Source: Paenibacillus harenae DSM 16969 (GTDB lineage: Bacteria > Bacillota > Bacilli > Paenibacillales > Paenibacillaceae). From it: a stretch of 64,000 nucleotides of DNA. The position numbers were made by a program, and so were the translations under genes. Shown in pieces: positions 25,851-34,162 of the stretch. The stretch covers positions 579,845 to 643,844 of the forward strand of contig NZ_KE383842.1 of the NCBI RefSeq assembly GCF_000422465.1, given 5' to 3'. The first letter of the stretch is position 1. Each line of letters starts with the position of its first letter. The notes under the pieces are model-generated. The model made no database searches. It was not told the DNA's origin and worked only from the letters and a program-made list of their open reading frames with translations.

Positions 25851-25879
25851 TTGCACACGGAAATATGAATAAAATTATC

Positions 25880-25908
25880 TTGAGTTAAAATACGTTCTGT
25901 TGTATATT
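25880..25908 (+). promoter_or_regulatory. Sigma-A promoter of the acetyltransferase gene
   Basis: TTGAGT (25880-25885), a 17-nt spacer and TATATT (25903-25908), about 45 bases before the likely start. Confidence 0.65.
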
Positions 25909-25954
25909 TATTCATATCGAGTTGAACATGCACCGGGTGGAGGCGAAGGCATAT

Positions 25955-26425
25955 ATGCAGGCTTTACAAGTCGTATGCAGAAAAGCGACGTCGGACGATA
26001 TCGAGACGTTGTTTCTATTAATTAAGGGTTACGCGGAGAAAGGCATTATGCTGCCTCGCACACGGGAAGCGCTCGCTTATATGATCGATTCCTTCGTCGT
26101 CGCGGAAATTGGAGACGAGGTCGTCGGCTGCGGCTCCTTGACGAAGCTTGGGAGCGATTTGGTAGAGATCCGGTCACTCGGAATGTCTGACGGCTACAAG
26201 GGTCTCGGAATCGGCAGCAAGCTGGTGGACGCCTTGATTGAGCAAGCAAGGGAGCAGCGGACTCCGAAGGTAATGGCCTTGACCTATGCGGTGTCCTTCT
26301 TTGTGAAAAACGGGTTCACCGTCGTAGACAAAGAAATTTTTCCCGAGAAGGTTTGGAAAGATTGCGTGAATTGTCCGAAGCAGCTTGCCTGCGATGAAAT
26401 AGCGGTGCTAAAAATGCTGAACTGA
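25955..26425 (+). CDS. GNAT N-acetyltransferase, resembling short ArgA-type N-acetylglutamate synthases
   Basis: A 156-residue single-domain GNAT. The order VCRKATSDDIETLFLLIKGY, KGIMLPRT, FVVAEIGDEVVGCGSL and LVEIRSLGMSDGYKGLGIGSKL gives the fold and the acetyl-CoA loop (residues about 82-95). The tail AVSFFVKNGFTVVDKEIFPEKVW and the NCPKQLACDE cysteines resemble the short N-acetylglutamate synthases of actinobacteria and others. That would place it in arginine synthesis, but no arg gene is nearby, so this is inference. ATG 25955 is chosen by the GGAGG and GAAGG upstream; the frame opens 11 codons earlier at TTG. Its stop abuts the hrcA promoter. Confidence 0.78.
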   Translation: MQALQVVCRKATSDDIETLFLLIKGYAEKGIMLPRTREALAYMIDSFVVAEIGDEVVGCGSLTKLGSDLVEIRSLGMSDGYKGLGIGSKLVDALIEQAREQRTPKVMALTYAVSFFVKNGFTVVDKEIFPEKVWKDCVNCPKQLACDEIAVLKMLN

Positions 26426-26426
26426 C

Positions 26427-26456
26427 TTGACAATCGTCAAGCTGGTTTGGTATTTT
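26427..26456 (+). promoter_or_regulatory. Sigma-A promoter of the hrcA-dnaK operon
   Basis: TTGACA (26427-26432), an 18-nt spacer and TATTTT (26451-26456), just upstream of CIRCE. The -35 lies inside a small inverted repeat, CTTGAC-AATC-GTCAAG. Confidence 0.7.
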
Positions 26457-26467
26457 TGTATTAATGA

Positions 26468-26494
26468 TTAGCACTCGAACCGATTGAGTGCTAA
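26468..26494 (+). promoter_or_regulatory. CIRCE operator (HrcA binding site)
   Basis: A perfect match to the 9-9-9 consensus: TTAGCACTC, nine bases, GAGTGCTAA. HrcA bound here represses the operon; heat titrates GroEL away from HrcA and releases it. Confidence 0.98.
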
Positions 26495-26544
26495 CGATGG
26501 TGTACGATAACAGCGGATAGCCTAATTAATGAGGGGGAATTCGA

Positions 26545-27570
26545 ATGCTGACGGAACGACAACGGATGATTTTGCACGCGATAGTGGATGATTATATTCG
26601 CTCGGCTGAACCGGTCGGTTCACGGAGCATCTCGAAGCGCGGCGACGTCGGCTATAGTCCGGCGACGATTCGCAATGAAATGGCGGATCTGGAGGATCTG
26701 GGCTTTCTGGAGCAGCCGCACACATCGGCAGGACGTGTCCCATCGACTAAGGGCTATCGTTATTACGTCGACCATTTAGTTAAGCTGAACGAAGTGGATG
26801 ACCATGACATCGGGATGGTTCGCTCGTTCGTAACGGACAAGATGAATCAGATGGAGCAGGTCATACAGCATACGGCGATGATTTTGTCCAATTTGACGAA
26901 TTATACGTCTATCCTGCTCGGACCTGAGACGTTCAACAATTCGTTGAAGCATTTTGGCTTAGTTCCGCTCGATCAACAGTCTGCCGTTGCGATTATCGTA
27001 ACGAATACGGGACATGTCGAGAACAGGACGATTTCGATTCCGGCCGGCGTCAAGATGGAAGACATGGAGAAAGTCGTCAACATTTTGAACACGAAGCTGG
27101 TCGGCGTTCCGTTAGTCCGTTTGCGTTCGAAGCTTTACACGGAAGTCGGGCAGGAGCTGGAGAGGCATGTCGATCATTACGAGCAGCTGCTTCAGGTGCT
27201 TGACCAGACGCTGCAGAACGATCACGATCACCGGATTTTCTTTGGCGGAACAACCAACATGCTGACGCAGCCTGAATTCAAGGACGTTGACAAGGTCAAA
27301 ACGATCTTGGATTTGCTTGAGGAAACGCCAACTATAATGAAAATGATTTCCGGCCTTCCATCGGGTATACAAGTTCGGATCGGAACAGAAAATGACCACA
27401 AGGCAATCAACGATTGCAGTTTGATAACGGCAACGTATGCGATTGACGGCCAGTCGCTGGGAACGATCGGAATATTGGGACCTACGCGTATGGAGTACGG
27501 AAAAGTAATTAGTCTTCTGGATCTTATATCCAAGGATATGTCGGTTCTTCTGAGCCGATGGTATAAATGA
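26545..27570 (+). CDS. hrcA: Heat-inducible transcription repressor HrcA
   Basis: A 341-residue repressor of class I heat-shock genes. The N-terminal winged helix carries SKRGDVGYSPATIRNEMADLE (residues about 27-47) and QPHTSAGRVPSTKGYRYYVD, both strongly conserved. A dimerisation and GAF-like domain follows, with FFGGTTNMLTQPEF and GILGPTRMEYGKVI. Length is normal. ATG 26545 follows GAGGGGGAA. It is the first gene of hrcA-grpE-dnaK-dnaJ behind CIRCE, so it represses its own operon. Confidence 0.97.
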   Translation: MLTERQRMILHAIVDDYIRSAEPVGSRSISKRGDVGYSPATIRNEMADLEDLGFLEQPHTSAGRVPSTKGYRYYVDHLVKLNEVDDHDIGMVRSFVTDKMNQMEQVIQHTAMILSNLTNYTSILLGPETFNNSLKHFGLVPLDQQSAVAIIVTNTGHVENRTISIPAGVKMEDMEKVVNILNTKLVGVPLVRLRSKLYTEVGQELERHVDHYEQLLQVLDQTLQNDHDHRIFFGGTTNMLTQPEFKDVDKVKTILDLLEETPTIMKMISGLPSGIQVRIGTENDHKAINDCSLITATYAIDGQSLGTIGILGPTRMEYGKVISLLDLISKDMSVLLSRWYK

Positions 27571-27591
27571 TTTCTATAAGGAGGTGAACGT

Positions 27592-28176
27592 ATGAGTACG
27601 AAGGAACAACATAATGAGGCTGCGGAAGCGGCAGTTGCCGCTGAAGAGGCGACAGCTGAAGAGATGGCGGCAGAAGAGCAGGCGGAACCTGCTTCGGGCG
27701 AAGCGCTTCAAGAAACGGATGGCGAAGATGCCCGTTACGCCGAGCTCGTGAAGTTGGCGGAAGAGAACCAACAACGATACTTACGCGCGCAAGCAGACTT
27801 TGATAATTTCCGCCGCCGTACGCTGAAGGAGAAAGAAGAACTCGGACAATACGCTTCCATGAAGCTGATTGGACAGCTATTGCCGGTTGTAGATAACTTT
27901 GAACGCGCCGTTGCCGCGGCTTCGGCTAACGGTGATTTTGACTCGCTTGCGAAAGGCGTGGACATGATCTTCCGTCAACTGGTGCAGACGCTTGAGCAGG
28001 AAGGGCTGAAACCCATGGAGGTTGTCGGCGAGCCGTTCAACCCGGAATTTCATCAAGCGGTTATGCAAGTCGAATCCGAGGAGCATGAAGAAGGCATTGT
28101 CGTGGAGGAAATGCAGAAGGGCTATATTTTGAAAGAAAAGGTTCTGCGCCCTGCAATGGTTAAAGTTAGCAGCTAA
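27592..28176 (+). CDS. grpE: GrpE nucleotide exchange factor
   Basis: A 194-residue cofactor that releases ADP from DnaK. An acidic Ala/Glu-rich N-terminus (1-50) precedes the long dimeric coiled coil (ENQQRYLRAQADFDNFRRR, about 58-76). The beta domain follows with GEPFNPEFHQAVMQ and EEMQKGYILKEKVLRPAMVKV. ATG 27592 follows AAGGAGGTGAACGT. It is 21 bases from hrcA and 74 from dnaK. Confidence 0.97.
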   Translation: MSTKEQHNEAAEAAVAAEEATAEEMAAEEQAEPASGEALQETDGEDARYAELVKLAEENQQRYLRAQADFDNFRRRTLKEKEELGQYASMKLIGQLLPVVDNFERAVAAASANGDFDSLAKGVDMIFRQLVQTLEQEGLKPMEVVGEPFNPEFHQAVMQVESEEHEEGIVVEEMQKGYILKEKVLRPAMVKVSS

Positions 28177-28250
28177 TTCACGAGTCTTCCTTTTATAACG
28201 AAACGAGATTTCGAAACCGTGTTTAAATCATAATTAGGAGGAACGAAGCG

Positions 28251-30092
28251 ATGAGTAAAGTAATCGGTATTGACCTTGGTACAACAAACTCCTGCGTAGC
28301 CGTCATGGAGGGCGGAGAGGCTGTTGTCATTCCTAACCCGGAAGGGAACCGCACAACGCCTTCGGTAGTCGGCTTTAAGAAAGACGGAGAACGCGTAGTC
28401 GGCGAAACGGCTAAGCGCCAGGCGATCACGAACCCCGACCGCACGATCAGCTCGATCAAACGCCATATCGGCACGAATCACAAAGAAAAAATCGACGATA
28501 AAGAATATACGCCGCAAGAAATTTCGGCTATTATTTTGCAAAAGCTGAAAGCTGACGCAGAGGCTTATCTGGGACAGCCTGTAACGCAAGCGGTTATTAC
28601 CGTTCCGGCGTATTTCAACGACAGCCAGCGCCAAGCGACGAAGGATGCCGGTAAAATCGCCGGTCTTGAAGTGCTTCGTATCGTCAACGAGCCGACAGCG
28701 GCTGCGCTTGCTTACGGCCTTGAGAAAACGGAAGATCAAACGATTCTCGTCTATGACCTTGGCGGAGGTACGTTCGACGTATCGATCCTGGAGCTTGGCG
28801 ACGGTTTCTTCGAAGTTAAAGCCACAAGCGGCGATAACAAACTCGGCGGCGATGACTTCGACCAAGTGATTATCGACCACCTCGTTAACGAATTTAAGAA
28901 GGATCAGGGCATTGATCTTTCCAAAGATAAAGCGGCTGTACAACGTTTGAAGGATGCTGCCGAGAAAGCGAAGAAAGAGCTCTCCGGCGTACTGACTTCG
29001 TCCATCTCGCTGCCGTTCATTACGATGGTTGACGGCGTTCCGCAGCACTTGGAGATGAGCCTTACCCGCGCGAAGTTCGACGAGCTGTCGGCTGCGCTTG
29101 TAGAGCGTACGCTTGGACCTACTCGTCAAGCGCTCAGCGATGCCGGCATGACCGCAAGCGACATCGATAAAGTTGTCCTTGTCGGCGGTTCGACTCGTAT
29201 TCCTGCCGTACAGGATGCGGTAAAAAAATTGATCGGCAAAGAACCGCACAAAGGCGTTAACCCGGATGAGGTCGTCGCTCTCGGCGCAGCCGTTCAAGCA
29301 GGCGTTCTGACCGGCGATGTGAAGGACGTTGTCTTGCTCGACGTTACTCCGTTGTCGCTCGGTATCGAGACGGCTGGCGGCGTATTTACCAAGATGATCG
29401 AACGCAACACAACGATCCCTACAAGCAAATCGCAAATTTTCTCGACCTATGCGGACAATCAGCCAGGCGTTGAAATTCACGTTCTGCAGGGCGAACGCTC
29501 GATGGCGAACGGCAACAAAACGCTGGGCCGTTTCACATTGAACGATATCCCGCTCGCACCGCGCGGCGTGCCGCAAATCGAGGTTACCTTCGATATCGAT
29601 GCCAACGGTATCGTTAACGTATCCGCCCTTGATAAAGGCACCGGCAAGAGCCAGAAAATTACGATTACTTCGTCGAGCGGTCTAAGCGATGAAGAAATCG
29701 AGAAAATGATGAAGGACGCAGAGCTTAACGCGGAGGAAGACCGCAAGCGCCGCGAGCTTGTAGAAGCTAAGAACAGCGCAGACCAACTGGTCTACTCCGT
29801 TGATAAAACGATTAAAGACCTTGGCGATAAGGTTGATCCTTCGGAAATCGAAAAAGCGAACGCAGCGAAAGAGAAAGTAACGGCTGCGCTTGCAACCGAC
29901 GATCTGGAGCAAATCACTGCGGCTGCCGAGGAGCTGACGCAAATCGTTCAGCAGCTTTCCGTTAAGCTCTATGAGCAGGCCCAAGCTGCTGAAGGAGCGG
30001 CTGAAGGCGCAGAAGGCGATGCCGGCGCTTCAAAGGTTAATAAGGATAACGTAGTCGACGCGGATTACGAGGTAGTTGACGACAAGAAATAA
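28251..30092 (+). CDS. dnaK: Chaperone DnaK (Hsp70)
   Basis: A 613-residue ATP-driven protein-folding chaperone. The ATPase domain starts [19 protein letters not shown] and includes [43 protein letters not shown] and [13 protein letters not shown]. The linker [16 protein letters not shown] leads to the substrate domain, and the acidic tail [14 protein letters not shown] is typical of Gram-positive DnaK. ATG 28251 follows TAGGAGGAACGAAGCG. It works with GrpE and DnaJ on either side. Confidence 0.98.
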   Translation: MSKVIGIDLGTTNSCVAVMEGGEAVVIPNPEGNRTTPSVVGFKKDGERVVGETAKRQAITNPDRTISSIKRHIGTNHKEKIDDKEYTPQEISAIILQKLKADAEAYLGQPVTQAVITVPAYFNDSQRQATKDAGKIAGLEVLRIVNEPTAAALAYGLEKTEDQTILVYDLGGGTFDVSILELGDGFFEVKATSGDNKLGGDDFDQVIIDHLVNEFKKDQGIDLSKDKAAVQRLKDAAEKAKKELSGVLTSSISLPFITMVDGVPQHLEMSLTRAKFDELSAALVERTLGPTRQALSDAGMTASDIDKVVLVGGSTRIPAVQDAVKKLIGKEPHKGVNPDEVVALGAAVQAGVLTGDVKDVVLLDVTPLSLGIETAGGVFTKMIERNTTIPTSKSQIFSTYADNQPGVEIHVLQGERSMANGNKTLGRFTLNDIPLAPRGVPQIEVTFDIDANGIVNVSALDKGTGKSQKITITSSSGLSDEEIEKMMKDAELNAEEDRKRRELVEAKNSADQLVYSVDKTIKDLGDKVDPSEIEKANAAKEKVTAALATDDLEQITAAAEELTQIVQQLSVKLYEQAQAAEGAAEGAEGDAGASKVNKDNVVDADYEVVDDKK

Positions 30093-30105
30093 GTGTAGCG
30101 GGCGA

Positions 30106-30147
30106 GAGGTCAAAGTCAGGCGCTGCCTGGCTTTGACCTCCTTTCTT
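30106..30147 (+). terminator. Strong hairpin between dnaK and dnaJ
   Basis: GAGGTCAAAGTCAGG and CCTGGCTTTGACCTC form a 15-bp stem with one wobble around CGCTG, followed by CTTTCTT. The T tract is interrupted, so partial termination or 3' protection of the dnaK message is likely. Confidence 0.65.
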
Positions 30148-30237
30148 GCGTTTGTGCAATTATGCGCATGCAGAAAGATTCACAGCAAACCTACATCGAA
30201 AGCATACACTTATAGGATATAGCGGAGGTGAGAACAG

Positions 30238-31362
30238 GTGGCAGATAAACGCGATTATTACGAGATACTGGGCGTCGGAAAAGACGCTTCAACTGAAGAT
30301 ATTAAGAAGTCGTACCGTAAGCTGGCCCGGCAGTATCATCCGGACGTGAACAAGGCGGCGGACGCCGAAGCCAAGTTCAAGGAAGTGAAGGAAGCCTACG
30401 ACGTGCTGAGCGACGACGGCAAGCGTTCAACGTACGACCGTTTCGGACATGTTGATCCGAATCAAGGCATGGGCGGCGGAGGAGCTGATTTCGGCGGCGG
30501 CTTCGGCGACATTTTCGATATGTTCTTCGGCGGGGGCGGCGGACGCCGCGATCCGAATGCGCCGCAGCGCGGCAACGATTTGCAGTATACGATGACGGTC
30601 GAGTTCAAGGAAGCGGTGTTCGGCAAGGAAACCGATATTACCATTCCGCGGACAGAGACATGCGACACTTGTCACGGCAACGGCGCGAAGCCGGGTACGA
30701 AGCCGGATACCTGTTCGGTTTGTAAAGGAAGCGGACAACAAGAGGTCGTTCAGAACACGCCGTTCGGCCGTATGGTCAATCGGCGCGCTTGTACGAACTG
30801 CAGCGGCACGGGACGCATTATCAAAGATAAATGCGGCAACTGTCACGGTGCAGGCAAGGTAAAGCGTCAGCGTAAAATTAAAGTACGTATTCCAGCCGGC
30901 GTAGACGACGGCGCTCAAATCCGGATGTCCGGCGAGGGCGAAGGCGGTCTTCGCGGGGGGCCCGCGGGCGATCTCTATATCGTTATACGTGTCAAAGCGC
31001 ATGAGTTTTTCGAACGCGAAGGCGACGATATTTATTGCGAGGTTCCGCTCACATTCGTGCAAGCGGCGCTTGGCGACGAGATCGAAATTCCGACGCTGAC
31101 GGAGAAGATCAAGCTGAAAGTGCCGGCCGGCACCCAGACCGGAACTTATTTCCGGCTCAAAGGGAAGGGCGTGCCAAGGCTGCGCGGTTACGGGCAAGGC
31201 GACCAGCACGTGAAAGTAACTATTGTTACCCCAACCAGCTTGACGGATGACCAGAAGGAGCTGCTGCGCCAATTCGGCGGGTTAAGCGGTGATGGTTCCG
31301 ATGGCCAAGAACATCATGAATCCATTTTCGAACGTATGAAAAAGGCGTTCCGCGGTGATTAA
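30238..31362 (+). CDS. dnaJ: Chaperone DnaJ (Hsp40)
   Basis: A 374-residue co-chaperone that loads substrates on DnaK and stimulates its ATPase. The J domain has YHPDVNK (HPD near residues 33-35). Then comes a Gly/Phe-rich stretch (70-100) with [20 protein letters not shown], and four CxxCxGxG zinc repeats from CDTCHGNG to CGNCHGAG (about 141-207). C-terminal substrate-binding domains complete it. The start is GTG 30238 after GGAGGTGA. It is separated from dnaK by 145 bases holding the hairpin. Confidence 0.98.
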   Translation: MADKRDYYEILGVGKDASTEDIKKSYRKLARQYHPDVNKAADAEAKFKEVKEAYDVLSDDGKRSTYDRFGHVDPNQGMGGGGADFGGGFGDIFDMFFGGGGGRRDPNAPQRGNDLQYTMTVEFKEAVFGKETDITIPRTETCDTCHGNGAKPGTKPDTCSVCKGSGQQEVVQNTPFGRMVNRRACTNCSGTGRIIKDKCGNCHGAGKVKRQRKIKVRIPAGVDDGAQIRMSGEGEGGLRGGPAGDLYIVIRVKAHEFFEREGDDIYCEVPLTFVQAALGDEIEIPTLTEKIKLKVPAGTQTGTYFRLKGKGVPRLRGYGQGDQHVKVTIVTPTSLTDDQKELLRQFGGLSGDGSDGQEHHESIFERMKKAFRGD

Positions 31363-31381
31363 CGCGGATCGTCTTTTTTTT
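31346..31381 (+). terminator. Terminator at the end of dnaJ
   Basis: CCGCG and CGCGG, extended by flanking pairs, with a long T run. The stem includes the dnaJ stop codon. Confidence 0.7.
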
Positions 31382-31507
31382 GACTATGATGGATTTCATC
31401 CATGAAAGTGAACTAATTTCCATAAATTACTGGACTGAATACAAGATAGCAGCGGTTCGGTTCTCTCGTTATACCTCGGCATGCCGTTGGTTCCGTTAAT
31501 CAGGCAT

Positions 31508-31536
31508 TGAATAGGATTTGGCGGACAGACATATTC
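31508..31536 (+). promoter_or_regulatory. Possible forespore (sigma-G-like) promoter
   Basis: TGAATA (31508-31513) and CATATTC (31530-31536) resemble sigma-G boxes, but the 16-nt spacer is short. It lies about 50 bases before the YfhD-like gene. Confidence 0.25.
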
Positions 31537-31586
31537 TATACGGGTAATTGAGCGTAAATGGAGTTGACAAAAGGAGGATGAAAAAA

Positions 31587-31745
31587 ATGGAAAACAATAA
31601 TAATCTGATAGTAAATGATAATGAGGCAGAGCATGAGCCGGGTAAAATCGAAGATGTAGAGTTTTCTGAGGAGCTGGCGGATGAGGCTGACCGTAAAGCG
31701 ATGCAGCGCGCCGCTGCAGCGGATCAGCGTAACGAAGAGCAATAA
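31587..31745 (+). CDS. YfhD-like small acidic protein
   Basis: A 52-residue hydrophilic protein. The segment DVEFSEELADEADRKAMQRA matches what I recall as the core of the YfhD family, small proteins of spore formers with no known function. ATG 31587 is preferred over ATG 31578 because AAAGGAGG abuts the latter. The polar composition (many Asn, Glu, Asp) resembles small spore proteins, and a weak sigma-G-like promoter lies upstream. Repeat locus B follows at once. Confidence 0.7.
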   Translation: MENNNNLIVNDNEAEHEPGKIEDVEFSEELADEADRKAMQRAAAADQRNEEQ

Positions 31746-31759
31746 ACCGCGCCTAAGCG

Positions 31760-31874
31760 TTTGCTTATGAAGCGGGTTTGCTAAGCATAAGCAAAAACTT
31801 TCGCAAGCAGGTTTGCTCCGTAAACCTAAGCGTAAGCTTTCGAAGCAGGTTTGCTCTGCAAACCTTTAAGGAGG
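31760..31874 (+). repeat. Tandem palindrome-SD element (locus B)
   Basis: First a longer inverted repeat, TTTGCTTATG (31760-31769) with CATAAGCAAA (31786-31795). Then AGGTTT/AAACCT (31809-31814/31822-31827), and last AGGTTTGC-TCT-GCAAACCT (31847-31865) followed by TTA and AGGAGG (31869-31874). The last copy is the SD region of ATG 31882. Copies are 38 bases apart and similar to loci A and C. Confidence 0.85.
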
Positions 31875-31881
31875 TTCCATC

Positions 31882-32088
31882 ATGAGTCAGGTAGAAATAC
31901 GAGCCACCTTTGACGGGGAAAGCGGCGCCCAGGAGGCTTTGCATAAGCTTCAGGCGCTGCGCGCCTTCGAGGTTAACGGCGTGTTCGAGAGCGGTCTGCT
32001 GACTGCGACCGTCGATGAGACGGTTGCTGAACGGGCGCTGCATCTTATTCATCAAATCGGCGGCAACACGGATACGACCGTCGTATAA
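31882..32088 (+). CDS. 68-residue protein of unknown function
   Basis: A small soluble protein (MSQVEIRATFDGESGAQ at the start, ending GGNTDTTVV). The alternation of strands and helices (VEIRATF, ALHKLQALRAF, LLTATVD, ERALHLIHQIGG) suggests a ferredoxin-like beta-alpha-beta fold. I recognise no family. It has an excellent SD, supplied by the last copy of repeat locus B, and its own terminator, so it is very likely translated. It lies between the heat-shock operon and prmA. Confidence 0.75.
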   Translation: MSQVEIRATFDGESGAQEALHKLQALRAFEVNGVFESGLLTATVDETVAERALHLIHQIGGNTDTTVV

Positions 32089-32094
32089 TCGGGA

Positions 32095-32125
32095 AGCCCG
32101 CAGGCAATATGCTTGCGGGCTTTTT
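32095..32125 (+). terminator. Intrinsic terminator after the 68-residue gene
   Basis: AGCCCGCA and TGCGGGCT arms, then a T5 run. Confidence 0.85.
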
Positions 32126-32267
32126 CAACTTATACATTCTTTATATGTTGAACGAAAGAAACATACGCTCGCAGCGATATCAACACATATAAATCATTAG
32201 TTTAACTTATATAGCATTCGTACATATATAAGTTTTCATCCTTTTGGTAGAATACGTATTTGATTTT

Positions 32268-32297
32268 TTGTACTCAGGCATCACTATGTTGTACAAT
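32268..32297 (+). promoter_or_regulatory. Sigma-A-like promoter of prmA
   Basis: TTGTAC (32268-32273), an 18-nt spacer and TACAAT (32292-32297). The preceding 140 bases are AT-rich and hold nothing else recognisable. The leader contains a CAGCCG/CGGCTG hairpin before the SD. Confidence 0.6.
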
Positions 32298-32379
32298 AGA
32301 GGTTAGGTTTTATGTAACGTTATCACAGCCGAGCCGAAAATGGACGGCTGAGATGTTTAAGCGATGGAGGAGTATACAT

Positions 32380-33363
32380 ATGAAATGGCATGAACTAACA
32401 ATCTCGACGACCGAAGAGGCGCAGGAGATGATTTCGAATTTTTTGCACGAAATGGGCGCGGGCGGCGTATCCATTGAAGAGTCGGGCACGCTCAATAAAC
32501 AGCGGGACACATCGCTTGGACAGTGGTATGAGCTGCCGCTTAACGATATTCCCGAAGGCCAGGCGATTATAAAAGGTTATTTTCCGGAAGATACGGATCC
32601 CGATGACTTAATTGAAGCATTGAAGCCTCGCGTTGAGGAGCTTCGCGAATTTGATATCGATCCCGGGGCAGTCGAATATTCGGCAATCGTTGTTGACGAC
32701 GAGGATTGGGCGACTGCTTGGAAGCAATATTTCAAACCGCTTCGCATATCGGATACGTTAACGATTAAGCCGACATGGGAAGAGTACGAGGCCGGCCCGA
32801 ATGAGCGTATTATCGAGCTTGATCCGGGGATGGCTTTCGGCACGGGCACCCACCCGACGACTGCGTTGTGCTTGCAGACACTGGAGTCCGTCATCCGCGG
32901 CGGAGAAGAAATGATTGACGTAGGGACGGGATCGGGCATTCTGGCGATTGGCGCTTGCCGGTTGGGGGCAAAGAGCGTGCTTGCGCTTGATTTGGATCCG
33001 GTTGCCGTGTCAAGTGCGACGGAGAACGTCAAGCTGAATGATCTGTCCGGGCAGGTTGAAGTAAGACTTAGCGATTTGCTAGGCGTTTTGAAAGATAGCC
33101 ATGAAGTCGGCGATAGCGGAACTCTCCAAGTTACTTTGCCGGTTGACCTCGTGGTCGCAAATATTTTGGCGGAAATTATACTGCTGTTTATTGATGATGT
33201 GTACGCAGCGCTCAAGCCTAATGGAATCTATATCGCTTCGGGCGTGTACAAAAACAAGGAAACCGATGTGGAGGAAGGCTTGCTCCGGTCCGGCTTTGAA
33301 ATAATCGAAAAACGCCGCGATGAAGAATGGATTGCGTTCGTGGCGAGAAAGCCGGTGATTTAA
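32380..33363 (+). CDS. prmA: Ribosomal protein L11 methyltransferase
   Basis: A 327-residue SAM-dependent enzyme that trimethylates ribosomal protein L11. An N-terminal ferredoxin-like targeting domain (MKWHELTISTTEEAQEMI) precedes a class I methyltransferase fold with LDPGMAFGTGTHPTT, IDVGTGSGILAIGACRLGA and VVANILAEIIL, the NPPF-like motif of the family. ATG 32380 after GGAGG is chosen; the frame opens 40 codons earlier without a plausible start. It follows dnaJ in B. subtilis too. Its TAA shares two bases with the next ATG. Confidence 0.97.
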   Translation: MKWHELTISTTEEAQEMISNFLHEMGAGGVSIEESGTLNKQRDTSLGQWYELPLNDIPEGQAIIKGYFPEDTDPDDLIEALKPRVEELREFDIDPGAVEYSAIVVDDEDWATAWKQYFKPLRISDTLTIKPTWEEYEAGPNERIIELDPGMAFGTGTHPTTALCLQTLESVIRGGEEMIDVGTGSGILAIGACRLGAKSVLALDLDPVAVSSATENVKLNDLSGQVEVRLSDLLGVLKDSHEVGDSGTLQVTLPVDLVVANILAEIILLFIDDVYAALKPNGIYIASGVYKNKETDVEEGLLRSGFEIIEKRRDEEWIAFVARKPVI

Positions 33364-34037
33364 TGGATTTTCAAAGCTTTTTAAGATATCCCCTGGAGGA
33401 TTTGCCGTTTATTGCGCTTGCGCTTATTATAGCATTTACTGTACATGAGTTTGCCCATGCTTACAGTGCGTATAAATTTGGCGATGATACCGCTTATAAC
33501 GCAGGCCGGGTCACTCTTAACCCAAGAGTTCATCTGGATGTTATCGGGACGATCCTGATTCTGATCGCGGGCTTCGGATGGGCGAAGCCTGTACCTGTCA
33601 ATCCGAGCAAATTCAGCAGACCTCGATTAATGAGTATTATCGTTACCGCAGTCGGGCCTCTCAGCAATTTATTGATCGGGACAATCGGCGTATTTATTTT
33701 TGTGCCGCTGCATATATATGGGGTTCTGGATTCGGCTTCCATAGGCGTCAGTATGGCGGTCGAACGGTTTTTCAGCTATTTTATTTCATTTAACTTTTTA
33801 TTATTTGTATTTAATCTGATTCCGCTGCCTCCGCTTGACGGCTACCGGATTATATCCGATCTGATGCCGTTAAGGATTCGTTATAAAATGGATCAGAACG
33901 TGCAATGGGGGATGTTCATCTTCCTGCTTATCGTATTTATCCCGCCCTTGCGCAGAGTTACGCTGGATCCGATTTTAGGATTAGCGACCAATATGGCATC
34001 CAACACATTACGATTAGCTTATTCGATTTTTTCATAG
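33363..34037 (+). CDS. Site-2 protease family (M50) membrane metallopeptidase
   Basis: A 224-residue membrane protein with about five to six helices. The zinc motif is HEFAH (HExxH, residues 27-31) inside the first helix, and the third ligand motif is LIPLPPLDGYRI (LDG near residue 160), the arrangement of small M50 proteases. Such enzymes cut substrates within the membrane; the target here is unknown. ATG 33363 overlaps the prmA stop (TAATG), so the two are translationally coupled. The open frame upstream belongs to prmA. Confidence 0.9.
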   Translation: MDFQSFLRYPLEDLPFIALALIIAFTVHEFAHAYSAYKFGDDTAYNAGRVTLNPRVHLDVIGTILILIAGFGWAKPVPVNPSKFSRPRLMSIIVTAVGPLSNLLIGTIGVFIFVPLHIYGVLDSASIGVSMAVERFFSYFISFNFLLFVFNLIPLPPLDGYRIISDLMPLRIRYKMDQNVQWGMFIFLLIVFIPPLRRVTLDPILGLATNMASNTLRLAYSIFS

Positions 34038-34057
34038 CGTTATCGTGCACAAGTCAA

Positions 34058-34101
34058 ATGATTGCCGTTGCCCGATTGGCAACGGTTAATCATAGATTTT
34101 T
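34058..34101 (+). terminator. Hairpin terminator after the M50 gene
   Basis: CCGTTGCC, loop CGATT and GGCAACGG, extended by ATGATT/AATCAT outside, then AGATTTTT. It would end the prmA-M50 transcript. Confidence 0.65.
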
Positions 34102-34162
34102 CAATATAAGACATGGTAAGATGGAGAATGGAATTTTGTTTAAGGGTGGTTAGACAACGACG

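Noticed and set aside
28173..29576. 467-codon minus-strand frame opposite dnaK
   Set aside because: A classic antisense open frame caused by dnaK codon use; no independent evidence.
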